Below are positions 8,282 to 16,997 of a stretch of DNA of 64,000 bases, piece by piece. Where the stretch lies: positions 1 through 64,000 of the forward strand of contig NZ_BMRK01000001.1 of assembly GCF_014648595.1 (NCBI RefSeq). Direction: 5' to 3'. The position numbers were made by a program, and so were the translations under genes. A model generated the notes under the pieces. That model made no database searches, had not been told where the DNA came from, and was given only the letters and a program-made list of their open reading frames with translations. The number at the start of each line of letters is the position of its first letter. The first letter of the stretch is position 1. The stretch comes from Nocardioides luteus (GTDB taxonomy: Bacteria > Actinomycetota > Actinomycetes > Propionibacteriales > Nocardioidaceae).

Positions 8282-9635
8282 TCTGTGGGAGCCCCGGCCG
8301 GGCACGCTGCTGCGCTGGGACGTCTCCGCTCCCGGGCACGGTGCTCCCGCCGGGCTCTCCCTCAACCAGCGCAACCATCTCGCCGGGGCGCTGGCCGGCG
8401 CGCCGACCGTCTGGCTGGCCGCGGCCTTCGACGTCGAGGGGCCCATCGAGCCGGTCGCGCTCTCGCGCACCTGGCGCACCTTCCTCGCCCGCCACGGCAG
8501 CCTGCAGCTCGAGGTCATCACGGGTGCGGACGGGCTCGAGGCGCGTCGCCACCACCCCGGCACGCTGAGGTGGTCGGTCGCCACGGTCGGCCACACCAGC
8601 ACCGTCGAGGAGACCCGATTCGCGCTGCACGCCGCCCTCGACGAGCACTGCGGGCCCATCGGCTACCCGGCCTTCCTGCCGGCGGCGATCTCGCGCCCCG
8701 ACCGCTCGACGATCGTCCTCGGCATGGATCACCTGCACTGCGATGCCCACTCGGTCGCCGTCGCCGTGGACGAGCTCGCCAACCTCTACGCCGCCTACGC
8801 CGAGGGCGCCGACGAGCCGGTGCTGCCCCCGGTCGGGTCCTTCCTCGAGGCCGTCGAGCAGGGGTACGACGGACCCGCCAGGGTCGATCCCGAGGACCCG
8901 CTGCTGCGTGGCTGGGCCGAGTTCCTCGGGTCTCGCGGCAACCGGCTACCGACCTTCCCGCTCCCGCTCGGCCTCGAGCCGGGCGAGCGGGCCACCCAGG
9001 CCACCGCGGTGGCCCCGCTCGCCGACGCCGAGCTGATGGACCGGATCGGGGCCCGCGCCCGCAACAGCGGTGCCTCCACCTATGCCGCCGTCCTGGCCGC
9101 CCTCGCCACCACGATCGCCGACCTCGGCGGTGGCGCCCGCCTGGACACGATGGCGCCGGTCTCCACCCGCTCCCAGGAGCCGCTGACCCGGTCGATCGGC
9201 TGGTACACCACCACCGTCCCGCTCACCGTGCCCGCCTCCCTCACCGATCTGGGGCTGGCCGAGGCCGGCGACGCGGTCCGCCACGGCGTACGCCTCGGGT
9301 CGGTGCCGCTCGACCAGGTGCTCGGCTCGCTCAGCGAGCCGCTGGTGCAGACCCGCAGCGACGTCTTCGTCGTCTCCTGGGTCGACTACCGCCACGTCCC
9401 CGGCGGTGCCGACCACCTCGACCGCGGCGCCCAGCACATCTCCGCCTCGACCCTCGCCGACGACGTGCAGATCTGGTTCTCCCGCACCTACTCGGGCCTC
9501 GGTGTCCGGGTCCGCTACCCCGACACGGAGGTGGCCGCGGCCTCGATCACGGCTCTCCTGGACCGCCTGCGCGACACGCTCGCCGAGCTCTCCCGCCAGC
9601 CTGATGACCTCGCCTCGCTGAGCCTCGATTCCTGA
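8262..9635 (+). CDS. condensation-domain-like (PapA-like) acyltransferase E
   Basis: A 457-residue paralogue, last of the triplet. MDHLHCDAHS gives H157 and D161 with alanine after the aspartate, as in copy C. The ATG lies 20 bp inside the preceding gene without a strong ribosome site, suggesting coupled translation. It ends just before a long perfect hairpin that separates it from the convergent exporter genes. Function is inferred as O-acyl transfer in the same pathway as C and D, perhaps adding a different acyl chain or acting at another position. Confidence 0.75.
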   Translation: MLVTTADLWEPRPGTLLRWDVSAPGHGAPAGLSLNQRNHLAGALAGAPTVWLAAAFDVEGPIEPVALSRTWRTFLARHGSLQLEVITGADGLEARRHHPGTLRWSVATVGHTSTVEETRFALHAALDEHCGPIGYPAFLPAAISRPDRSTIVLGMDHLHCDAHSVAVAVDELANLYAAYAEGADEPVLPPVGSFLEAVEQGYDGPARVDPEDPLLRGWAEFLGSRGNRLPTFPLPLGLEPGERATQATAVAPLADAELMDRIGARARNSGASTYAAVLAALATTIADLGGGARLDTMAPVSTRSQEPLTRSIGWYTTTVPLTVPASLTDLGLAEAGDAVRHGVRLGSVPLDQVLGSLSEPLVQTRSDVFVVSWVDYRHVPGGADHLDRGAQHISASTLADDVQIWFSRTYSGLGVRVRYPDTEVAAASITALLDRLRDTLAELSRQPDDLASLSLDS

Positions 9636-9653
9636 GCGGCCTTTGTCCGTTCC

Positions 9654-9709
9654 TTTAGTAGACGATGACGGTTCGTGAATCCGTTCACGAACCGTCATCG
9701 TCTACTGAA
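9654..9709. terminator. long hairpin, probable bidirectional terminator
   Basis: The arms 9658-9679 and 9684-9705 are perfectly complementary over 22 bp around a TCCG tetraloop, and the stem extends about four more pairs with one G-U. It sits between convergent genes (acyltransferase E and the ABC ATPase). There is no long U-tract on either strand. Its AT content is higher than that of the flanking genes. Confidence 0.75.
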
Positions 9710-9777
9710 AGGGCCAACAAGAGTCTCCGTGCTGGAGATGTGTGCGCCGAGATCATCACGGTGGCGGGGGATGGATG

Positions 9778-10725
9778 TCAGCCTCCGTAGAGGTTGCGGA
9801 TGACGTCCTCGATGTCGGGCTCGTGGATGGACAGGTCGGCGACGTCGTAGCCGGCGGCGACCTGGGAGACGAGCGGGGCGGCGGAGGAGCCGGCGGGGAA
9901 GGCGAGCCACTGGCGGGGGCCCTCGACCTTGACGACCTCGGCGCCCTCGACGGCGATCGGGGCGGCCTCGTCGACGAGGTCGACGACCAGCGTGCGGGAG
10001 GCCCCGCCGCCGGTACGCAGGGAGGGCAGCGGACCGTCGAAGACGGCGGTGCCGTCGTCGATCACGATGACCCGGTCGCACAGCGCCTCGATGTCACCGA
10101 GGTCGTGGGTGGTCAGCATCAGGGTGGTCCTGCGCTCGTGGTTGAGCGCCCGCAAGAACTCCCGCAGCCTCCCCTTGGAGACCACGTCGAGCCCGATCGT
10201 GGGCTCGTCGAGGTAGAGGATCTCGGGGTCGTGGAGCAGCGCCGCGGCGATGTCGCCGCGCATCCGCTGCCCGAGGCTCAGCTGCCGCACCGGGGTGTCC
10301 AACAGGTCGCCGAGGTCGAGCATCGCGACGTGGTCCTCGAGGTTGCGGCGGAAGGTCTTGTCGGGGATCCGGTAGATCCGGCGCAGCAGCTCGAAGGAGT
10401 CGCGCAGCGGCAGATCCCACCACAGGCTGGTGCGCTGGCCGAAGACCACCCCGATCCGCCGGGCGAGCTCCCGGCGCCGGCGCGACGGCTCCAGCCCCGC
10501 GACCTGCGCCGACCCGCCGGAGGGCACCAGGATGCCGGTGAGCATCTTGATCGTGGTCGACTTCCCGGCGCCGTTGGGGCCGATGTAGCCGACCATCTCC
10601 CCGGCGTCGATCTCGAAGGTGAGGTCGTGCACGGCACGCTTCACCACCGACGTACGCCGCAGCAGCCCGGCCCGCTTTCGGATCGTGAACTCTCGTGACA
10701 GGTCCTTGACCTCGATCAGCGACAT
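9778..10725 (-). CDS. ABC-2 type exporter, ATP-binding protein
   Basis: A 315-residue ATPase with Walker A GPNGAGKST near residue 51, signature LSLGQRMRGD, Walker B ILYLDEPTIGLD and H-loop TTHDLGD. The GQR form of the signature and the C-terminal accessory domain fit the daunorubicin-resistance/viologen-exporter group of ABC-2 ATPases. It is the third gene of a reverse-strand operon with two permeases; only one base separates it from the upstream permease stop. It energises export across the cytoplasmic membrane. Because the operon ends against the glycolipid-like cluster, lipid export is possible but not shown. Confidence 0.9.
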   Translation of the reverse strand: MSLIEVKDLSREFTIRKRAGLLRRTSVVKRAVHDLTFEIDAGEMVGYIGPNGAGKSTTIKMLTGILVPSGGSAQVAGLEPSRRRRELARRIGVVFGQRTSLWWDLPLRDSFELLRRIYRIPDKTFRRNLEDHVAMLDLGDLLDTPVRQLSLGQRMRGDIAAALLHDPEILYLDEPTIGLDVVSKGRLREFLRALNHERRTTLMLTTHDLGDIEALCDRVIVIDDGTAVFDGPLPSLRTGGGASRTLVVDLVDEAAPIAVEGAEVVKVEGPRQWLAFPAGSSAAPLVSQVAAGYDVADLSIHEPDIEDVIRNLYGG

Positions 10726-10726
10726 C

Positions 10727-11548
10727 TCAGCTCCCGGTGGATCGATAGCGGCGAAGCCCCTGGCGCCACACCAGCGCGGTGATGCCGACCAGCACGAGCG
10801 CGGCCAGGGGAGAGGCGAAGCGGAACCAGCCCGGTGCGCCGAACGGGTCGGTCTCGCCGAGCAGGAACAGGCAGGGGTACCAGTTCACGAACGTCAGCGG
10901 CAGCAGGTAGGTGAGCGAGCGGACGACCTCGCGCGGGAAGATCGTCATCGGGTACTGCATGATCGTGTTGCCACCGTAGGTGAAGGCGTTGGCGAACTCG
11001 GAGGCGTCGGTGGTCCAGAACTGGATCGTCGAGAAGGTCACGAAGACGCAGAAGTAGATGACGACGCCGGAGACGATCGCCATCACCAGCACCCCCAGCC
11101 GCTGCGGGTTCCAGTCCACGATCGGCGCAGCCCAGGCGAAGACCGCGACCCCCTGCCCGATCTGGCCGAGCCGGCGCAGCTCGAACCGGTCGGCGCACAG
11201 CTGCACCAGCACCGGGACCGGTTTGGTCATCATCGCGTCGAGGTCGCCGCTGCGTACCTTCTGACCGATCTTCTCCACGCTCCCGACCAGCATGTCGGCG
11301 ATGCGGAACGCGATCGAGGTGACCCCGTAGAGCAGCCCGATCTCACGGAGGCTGAAGCCGCCGTAGGAGTCGATGTGGGTGAACATCAGCCAGATCGAGA
11401 CGAAGTCGAGGAACGTGATCAGCACCCCGCCGACCATCATCGTCCAGAAGGAGACCGGATAGGAGAGCGCTGCGCGGATCCACAGCAGCGCGATCAGCCA
11501 GTAGGCACGCACCGCACCCGGAGGTCGAGCCTGTCGAGCATCAACCAC
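10727..11548 (-). CDS. ABC-2 type exporter, permease 1
   Basis: A 273-residue membrane protein with about six hydrophobic segments. It is related to the second permease upstream and resembles the ABC2_membrane_6 (viologen-exporter) permease family, which works as a heterodimer. The GTG at 11548 is chosen because it overlaps the stop of the upstream permease by eight bases, a typical coupled start; a GTG 12 codons further in is an alternative. The sequence upstream in this frame is arginine- and cysteine-rich and is antisense-like noise. Substrate unknown. Confidence 0.82.
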   Translation of the reverse strand: MVDARQARPPGAVRAYWLIALLWIRAALSYPVSFWTMMVGGVLITFLDFVSIWLMFTHIDSYGGFSLREIGLLYGVTSIAFRIADMLVGSVEKIGQKVRSGDLDAMMTKPVPVLVQLCADRFELRRLGQIGQGVAVFAWAAPIVDWNPQRLGVLVMAIVSGVVIYFCVFVTFSTIQFWTTDASEFANAFTYGGNTIMQYPMTIFPREVVRSLTYLLPLTFVNWYPCLFLLGETDPFGAPGWFRFASPLAALVLVGITALVWRQGLRRYRSTGS

Positions 11549-12362
11549 CCTGGACCACCACCTTGCGGGTCGCGGCACGTAGCACGAGCGAGCACAGCGC
11601 CAGCAGCACGACCGCCCACAGGATCTGCAGCCCGATCGCGGCGAGCATGTCGGCACCCGTGTGGCGCCCGAGCCAGATGTCGGCGGGGGTCTGGATGTAG
11701 GAGGCGAACGGCAGCGCCAGCGCGACCTGGCGCAGGCCCTCGGGGAAGAGGTTGAGCGGCAGGGTGAGTCCGCTGAAGAAGGTCGCCAGCACGCTCAGCA
11801 GCACCCGTGGCCCCGTTGCGTCGAGGATCCAGAAGGCGCTGACCGCGAAGAGGAATCGGACCGAGAAGCTGACCACCACGGCGAGGACGATGCTGATCGC
11901 GAAGCCGACGACGCCTGCAGGGGAGGGGACCACCAGCCCGAAGAGCACCGCGCCGACGATGGTGGGCGCGACGCCGCGGGTCGCGAAGTGGTAGAGCCCG
12001 CGACCGAGGTCGGCGGCGAGGTACCAGCCGAGGACGCTGACCGGTCGGTAGAGGTCGACGGCGATGTCGCCGTTGCGGATCCGCTCGGCGAGGTCGTCGG
12101 TCGAGCCGCCGCTCCACAGCGCGATGGTCATCAGCAGCGCCTGGCCGATCCAGACGAACGTCACCGCCTGGTCGACCTCGTAGCCGCCGGCGGTCGGGTT
12201 CTGCTCCCACAGCGCCAGGTAGGCGAAGGTGAGGATGATCCCGAAGACCGAGTTGGTGAAGATCCCGGCGAGCGTGGCCGCGGTGTAGGTGGAGTAGCGG
12301 CGGAAGGACCGGGCCGCGACCGCCGCATACAGGCCGACCTGCGAATGCTGGGCCCCGGACAC
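11541..12362 (-). CDS. ABC-2 type exporter, permease 2
   Basis: A 273-residue integral membrane protein beginning with an amphipathic segment (residues 10-25), then TLAGIFTNSVFGIILTFAYL as the first membrane span. The RIRNGDIAVDLYRPVS stretch parallels VRSGDLDAMMTKPVPV in permease 1, a shared cytoplasmic loop motif that supports pairing as a heterodimer. The GTG start lacks a clear ribosome site, so the true start could be slightly different. It is the first gene of the three-gene export operon; its promoter lies in the 131-bp gap shared with the divergent flavoprotein gene. Confidence 0.82.
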   Translation of the reverse strand: MSGAQHSQVGLYAAVAARSFRRYSTYTAATLAGIFTNSVFGIILTFAYLALWEQNPTAGGYEVDQAVTFVWIGQALLMTIALWSGGSTDDLAERIRNGDIAVDLYRPVSVLGWYLAADLGRGLYHFATRGVAPTIVGAVLFGLVVPSPAGVVGFAISIVLAVVVSFSVRFLFAVSAFWILDATGPRVLLSVLATFFSGLTLPLNLFPEGLRQVALALPFASYIQTPADIWLGRHTGADMLAAIGLQILWAVVLLALCSLVLRAATRKVVVQGG

Positions 12363-12493
12363 CCGACTTACGTTTCCACATCACTGCCTGCGTACGCCAA
12401 GGGGTTTCGTGGAATAACGTCGATGGAGCAGCTGTTTGCCGAGTAGTTCGGATTTCAACTATCGTGGTGAGCCCACGAAAGGGGCAGTGACCA

Positions 12494-13675
12494 ATGGGTA
12501 TGCAGTTCGGCATCTTCACCGTCGGCGACGTGACGACGGACCCGACCACGGGCAGGACCCCGACCGAGCACGAGCGGATCAAGGCGACGGTCGAGATCGC
12601 CAAGCACGCGGAGGAGGTCGGCCTGGACGTCTTCGCGACCGGGGAGCACCACAACCCGCCGTTCATCGCGTCCAACCCCACCGCCACGCTGGCCTACATC
12701 GGCGCTCAGACCGAGAACATCATCCTGAGCACCTCTACGACGCTGATCACCACCACCGACCCGGTGCTGATCGCGGAGGACTACGCCAAGATCCAGCACC
12801 TCACCGACGGCCGCGTCGACCTGATGATGGGCCGCGGCAACACCGGCCCGGTCTACCCCTGGTTCGGCAAGGACATCCGCCAGGGCATCAACCTGGCGAT
12901 CGAGAACTACGCGCTGCTGCGTCGGCTGTGGAGCGAGGACGTGGTGGACTGGTCCGGCCGGTTCCGCACCCCGCTGCAGGGCTACACCTCCACGCCGCGC
13001 CCGCTCGACGGTGTCGCGCCCTTCGTCTGGCACGGCTCGATCCGCTCGCCGGAGATCGCCGAGCAGGCCGCGTACTACGGTGACGGCTTCTTCCACAACC
13101 ACATCTTCTGGCCGGCCTCCCACACCAAGCAGATGGTGCAGCTCTACCGGCAGCGCTTCGAGCACTACGAGCACGGCACCGCCGACCAGGCGATCGTCGG
13201 GCTGGGCGGGCAGTTCTTCATGCGGCCCAACTCGCAGGACGCGGTCGACGAGTTCCGGCCCTACTTCGACAACGCCCCGGTCTACGGCCACGGACCCTCG
13301 CTGGAGGACTTCACCGAGGCCACGCCGCTGACCGTCGGCTCGCCGCAGCAGGTCATCGAGCGGACCCTCTCGTTCCGGGAATACGTCGGCGACTACCAGC
13401 GCCAGCTCTTCCTGATCGACCACGCCGGGCTGCCGCTGAAGACCGTGCTGGAGCAGCTCGACCTCTACGGCGAGATCCTGCCGACCCTGCGCGCGGAGTT
13501 CGAGAAGCTCCGCAAGCCGGGCGTACCGGACGCGCCGACCCACGCCTCGCTGGTGGCCGCAGCGGGGGGAGCGAAGGACGCCACCGTCTACGCCGACGGT
13601 GACGCCGCGACCGGTTCCTCCGACCGTGACCTCTCCGACCCCGAGGTCGCCAAGGTGCTGGAGGGGGAGCTGTGA
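12494..13675 (+). CDS. LLM-class flavin-dependent oxidoreductase, CE1758 type
   Basis: A 393-residue TIM-barrel monooxygenase of the bacterial luciferase family. It begins MQFGIFTVGDV and has FATGEHHNPPF near residue 40 and MMGRGNTGPVYPW near residue 115, where the FMN phosphate normally binds. The C-terminal tail of about 40 residues is alanine-rich. Family knowledge: CE1758-type LLM proteins are encoded with a CE1759-type FMN reductase, and that partner follows here with a 4-base overlap. It should oxidise an organic substrate with O2 and reduced FMN. Substrate unknown. AAAGGGG precedes the ATG by about ten bases. Confidence 0.9.
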   Translation: MGMQFGIFTVGDVTTDPTTGRTPTEHERIKATVEIAKHAEEVGLDVFATGEHHNPPFIASNPTATLAYIGAQTENIILSTSTTLITTTDPVLIAEDYAKIQHLTDGRVDLMMGRGNTGPVYPWFGKDIRQGINLAIENYALLRRLWSEDVVDWSGRFRTPLQGYTSTPRPLDGVAPFVWHGSIRSPEIAEQAAYYGDGFFHNHIFWPASHTKQMVQLYRQRFEHYEHGTADQAIVGLGGQFFMRPNSQDAVDEFRPYFDNAPVYGHGPSLEDFTEATPLTVGSPQQVIERTLSFREYVGDYQRQLFLIDHAGLPLKTVLEQLDLYGEILPTLRAEFEKLRKPGVPDAPTHASLVAAAGGAKDATVYADGDAATGSSDRDLSDPEVAKVLEGEL

Positions 13676-14319
13676 CCCGGATCGTGGTGGTCTCGGCCGG
13701 CCTCTCGGTGCCGTCCTCGACCAGGATGCTCGCCGACATGCTCGGCGAGGCGACGACCCGGGCCGTGCAGGCCCGGGGCGCCGAGGTCGAGGTCGACCAC
13801 GTCGAGCTCCGTGCCCTGGCGCACGAGCTGACCGACAACCTGCTCACCGGATTCGCCAAGCCGGCCCTGCAGGCGGCCATCGACCAGGTACGCCGCGCCG
13901 ACGCCGTCATCGCGGTGACCCCGGTCTTCTCCGCGTCCTACTCCGGGCTGTTCAAGACGTTCTTCGACGTGCTGCAGCCCGGGCTCCTCGACGCGAAGCC
14001 GGTGCTGATCGCGGCGACCGCCGGCACGGCTCGTCACTCGCTGGTGCTCGAGCACGCGCTGCGACCGCTGTTCGCCTACCTGCACGCGGTGGTCGTGCCG
14101 ACCGGCGTCTTCGCGGCCACCGACGACTTCGCCGGCGGCCCCGAGCTGCCCAAGCGGGTCGACCGGGCGGCCACGGAGCTGGCCGCGCTGCTCGCGGTGA
14201 GCGGCGGTGCGCCGGCCGCCCCGACCTCTCAGCGCAGGCTGGTCGAGGACGAGTTCGAGAGCCCGACGTCCTTCGACGAGCTGCTCAAGCGAGCCTCGGA
14301 GGGGCCGCCCGAGTTCTGA
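13672..14319 (+). CDS. NAD(P)H-dependent FMN reductase, CE1759 type (partner of LLM enzyme)
   Basis: A 215-residue flavodoxin-like NADPH:FMN reductase. RIVVVSAGLSVPSSTRMLAD forms the phosphate-binding strand-loop; VTPVFSASYSGLFKTFFD is the family's second FMN-contact segment. The GTG start overlaps the preceding stop (GTGA), so reductase and monooxygenase are made together and the reductase supplies FMNH2. The last 30 residues are a charged tail outside the fold. Identification rests on both the sequence and the gene pairing. Confidence 0.88.
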   Translation: MTRIVVVSAGLSVPSSTRMLADMLGEATTRAVQARGAEVEVDHVELRALAHELTDNLLTGFAKPALQAAIDQVRRADAVIAVTPVFSASYSGLFKTFFDVLQPGLLDAKPVLIAATAGTARHSLVLEHALRPLFAYLHAVVVPTGVFAATDDFAGGPELPKRVDRAATELAALLAVSGGAPAAPTSQRRLVEDEFESPTSFDELLKRASEGPPEF

Positions 14320-14452
14320 GCCGATCCGGGGTCCCGCAGGCCCACGGCGCTTCGGTCGGCGCCGCGGACATGGGCGCGGGATCCCGGGGGTTTGCGCCGG
14401 AGTGCGGTTGAATGCGTCTCAACTGCTACCCCCGACACCAAGCGGAGGCGTT

Positions 14453-15127
14453 GTGCCCAGCTATGAGCCGAGCGTCGTCGTTGCCGACGAGTCGCCTCTC
14501 CTTCGTGCTGGACTCACCGACCTGCTCGCGCGTGGTGGCTACCAGGTGGTCGCCGACGCCGGCGACGCCGAGGCGCTCATCCAGGCCGCGACCGACACGC
14601 TGCCCACGCTGGTCGTCACCGCCGCCCGCCTCGGTGTGACGTCCGGACCGGGCGACGAGGGGATCACCGCCGCGATCCGGCTGCACGAGAAGGTGCCGGA
14701 GATGGGCATCGTCGTGCTGGCCGACTCGGTCGAGGCCGCGTACGCCGCCCCGGTCTTCGCCAGCACCGGCACCGGTGGCCTCGGCTACCTCCGCAAGTCC
14801 CGCGTACGCACCGTGCCCCACTTCCTCGACGTCCTCGGCCGGGTGGCCTCGGGTGAGGTCGTGGTCGATCCCGAGGTGATCACTCGGATGGTCGACGCCT
14901 CACCCGACGCCGATGCCGAGGCGATGGCGCGGCTGACCATGCAGCAGAGCGAGGTCCTCGGGCTGATCCACGCAGGGTTCCCCGACCGCGCGATCATCAG
15001 TCGGCTGTTCGGCGGCCGGGGCGAGTTCGAGCTGTGCCTGAGCGAGATGTTCCTGGCGTTCGGGTTGGCGGCCGACGTCGAGCACCGCCGTACGCCCACG
15101 CCGCTGACGCATCTCGCGACCGGCTGA
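14453..15127 (+). CDS. degenerate NarL/LuxR-type response regulator (pseudo-receiver)
   Basis: A 224-residue protein with the outline of a NarL-type regulator. The receiver starts SVVVADESPLLRAGLTDLL, keeping the acidic pocket, and keeps the late lysine in GYLRKSRV. The phosphoacceptor aspartate expected in the strand-3 motif (DVRMP-like) is replaced: the sequence is LVVTAARLG. The C-terminal half aligns loosely with a LuxR HTH (LTMQQSEVLGLIHAG) but the second helix region is divergent (RLFGGRGEFELCLSEMF). The GTG start has GGAGG four bases upstream. No kinase gene is adjacent. It probably acts without phosphorylation or as a protein-interaction module. DNA binding is doubtful. Confidence 0.65.
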   Translation: MPSYEPSVVVADESPLLRAGLTDLLARGGYQVVADAGDAEALIQAATDTLPTLVVTAARLGVTSGPGDEGITAAIRLHEKVPEMGIVVLADSVEAAYAAPVFASTGTGGLGYLRKSRVRTVPHFLDVLGRVASGEVVVDPEVITRMVDASPDADAEAMARLTMQQSEVLGLIHAGFPDRAIISRLFGGRGEFELCLSEMFLAFGLAADVEHRRTPTPLTHLATG

Positions 15128-15161
15128 GGCCCCGGTCTCGGGACCTCAGCCGGTGCTCCGG

Positions 15162-15689
15162 TCAGTGCTGGTAGGTGCCGACCAGGACGGCCCGGCCGAT
15201 GGCCTTGAAGGCCAGGTTGAACGAGACGACCGCCGGGGTGACCTCGTCGTCGACGCCGAGGGTCTCCTCGCCGACCGCGTGGACCACGAAGTAGTAGCGG
15301 TGGACCTGGTCGCCCGCTGGGGGAGCGGCGCCACCGAACTCCTTGGTGCCGTAGTCGGTTGCGACGTGGAACGCCTTGCCGGGGAGCTCGGCGTCACCGG
15401 CGCCGGCGCCGGCGGGCAGCTCGGTCACGTCGGCGGGGACGTCGACCAGGGCCCAGTGCCAGAAACCGCTGGGTGTCGGCGCGTCGGGGTCGAAGCAGGT
15501 GATGACGTAGGACTTCGTGCCCTCCGGGGCACCGCTCCAGCTCAGGTGCGGCGAGGTGTTGCCACCGTCGTGGACCTGGTCCTGCTTCAGCGGCTGGCCC
15601 TCGGTCACGTCCTGACTGGTCAGCGTGAAGGAGGGGAGGGCGGGCATGAGCGAGTAGGGATCCGGCTTCACCGGGCGGTCGAGTGACAT
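15162..15689 (-). CDS. YbhB/YbcL-family (PEBP, Raf-kinase-inhibitor-like) protein
   Basis: A 175-residue phosphatidylethanolamine-binding-protein homologue. Typical motifs are [20 protein letters not shown], then [19 protein letters not shown] (the conserved DPDAP and HW residues lining the ligand pocket) and [11 protein letters not shown] near the C-terminus. The fold binds small anions or lipids head groups; the physiological role in bacteria is not established. ATG 15689 is preferred over a TTG three codons upstream. The gene is convergent with the degenerate regulator and divergent from cysG. Confidence 0.92.
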   Translation of the reverse strand: MSLDRPVKPDPYSLMPALPSFTLTSQDVTEGQPLKQDQVHDGGNTSPHLSWSGAPEGTKSYVITCFDPDAPTPSGFWHWALVDVPADVTELPAGAGAGDAELPGKAFHVATDYGTKEFGGAAPPAGDQVHRYYFVVHAVGEETLGVDDEVTPAVVSFNLAFKAIGRAVLVGTYQH

Positions 15690-15758
15690 GCCCACCAACG
15701 TAGTCCGCGCAGCGACCCGTTGTCAGTCCGCATGCCGGAGTTGCGTCAGGATGTACCC

Positions 15759-16997
15759 ATGAGCTCAGAGCATGCCGTTCCCTACCCTGCCGGCCTGATC
15801 TTGGACGGCCGGAAGGTGGTCGTCGTGGGTGGTGGCCGGGTCGCGCAGCGGCGTGTACCGGCGCTGATCGCCGCCGGCGCACGGGTCGAGGTCGTCTCGC
15901 CATCGCTGACCCCTGCGCTGGAGGGGCTGCTCGGCTCCGGAGAGATCGTCTGGCACGAGGCTCGGTTCTCGCCCGAGGTGCTCGACGGCGCCTGGTACGT
16001 CATCGCCGCGACCGCCGACGCGGTCGTCAACGAAAAGGTCTCGGTCGCCGCCGAGGAGCGCCGGATCTTCTGCGTACGCGCCGACGACGGCACCCGGGCC
16101 ACGGCCTGGACCCCAGCGACCGGGCAGGACGGCGACCTCACCGTCGCCGTCCTCGCCAACCGCGACCCGCGGCGCTCGGCGGGCGTACGCGACCGCATCC
16201 TCGACGGGCTCCGCTCCGGTGACCTGATGGCGCGTCATGATCGCCACCGGGTCCCCGGCGTGACCCTGGTCGGCGGCGGCCCGGGCGACCCGAGGCTGAT
16301 CTCGGTCGCCGGCCGCAAGGCGCTGATGGAGGCCGACATCGTCGTCGCCGACCGCCTCGCACCGCGCGAGCTGCTCTCCGAGCTGCCCGCCGACGTCGAG
16401 CTCGTCGACGTCGCCAAGCTGCCCCGCGGCCGGTCGGCCCAGCAGGAGGAGATCAACCGGATCATCGTCGAGGCGGCGCAGGCCGGGAAGGCGGTCGCGC
16501 GCTTCAAGGGCGGCGACAACTTCATCTTCGGCCGTGGCTTCGAGGAGGTGCTGGCGTGCCGCGAGGCCGGCGTACCGGTCCACGTCATCCCCGGCCTGAC
16601 GTCCCCGGTGACCGTCCCCGGCGTCGCCGGTATCCCGGTGACCCACCGCGGCGTCGCCCACGAGTTCACCGTCATCTCCGGCCACGTCCCGCCCGAGGAC
16701 CCCACCTCGCTGACCAACTGGCCCGCCGTCGCCCAGCTCGGCGGCACCCTCGTTCTCCTGATGGCCGTCCAGAACGCCCCCGCCATCGCCACGGCCCTCC
16801 TCGACGGCGGCCGCCCCGGCTCCACCCCCGTCGCGGTCATCTGCGACGGCACGATGCCCACGGAGCGTACGGTCCTGGCGACCCTCGACACCCTCGAGAA
16901 GCGCCTGATCGACGAGAACGTCCAGCCGCCCGCGATCATCGTCATCGGCGACGTCGTCCGCGTCGCCCACCCCGACTCCTTCTCGGCGCCGGCGTAG
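15759..16997 (+). CDS. cysG: siroheme synthase (precorrin-2 dehydrogenase / uroporphyrinogen-III C-methyltransferase)
   Basis: A 412-residue bifunctional enzyme for siroheme, the cofactor of sulfite and nitrite reductases. The N-terminal part has KVVVVGGGRVAQRRV (NAD-binding, residues about 14-28) for dehydrogenation/ferrochelation. The C-terminal SAM-dependent methyltransferase begins GVTLVGGGPGDPRL, with RFKGGDNFIFGRG and VIPGLTSPV motifs. The linker dimerisation domain is shorter than in the 457-residue E. coli enzyme, as in actinobacterial homologues. AGGA seven bases upstream supports ATG 15759 over an earlier upstream codon. It stands alone here, with no sulfite reductase genes nearby. 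A hairpin follows the stop immediately. Confidence 0.93.
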   Translation: MSSEHAVPYPAGLILDGRKVVVVGGGRVAQRRVPALIAAGARVEVVSPSLTPALEGLLGSGEIVWHEARFSPEVLDGAWYVIAATADAVVNEKVSVAAEERRIFCVRADDGTRATAWTPATGQDGDLTVAVLANRDPRRSAGVRDRILDGLRSGDLMARHDRHRVPGVTLVGGGPGDPRLISVAGRKALMEADIVVADRLAPRELLSELPADVELVDVAKLPRGRSAQQEEINRIIVEAAQAGKAVARFKGGDNFIFGRGFEEVLACREAGVPVHVIPGLTSPVTVPGVAGIPVTHRGVAHEFTVISGHVPPEDPTSLTNWPAVAQLGGTLVLLMAVQNAPAIATALLDGGRPGSTPVAVICDGTMPTERTVLATLDTLEKRLIDENVQPPAIIVIGDVVRVAHPDSFSAPA

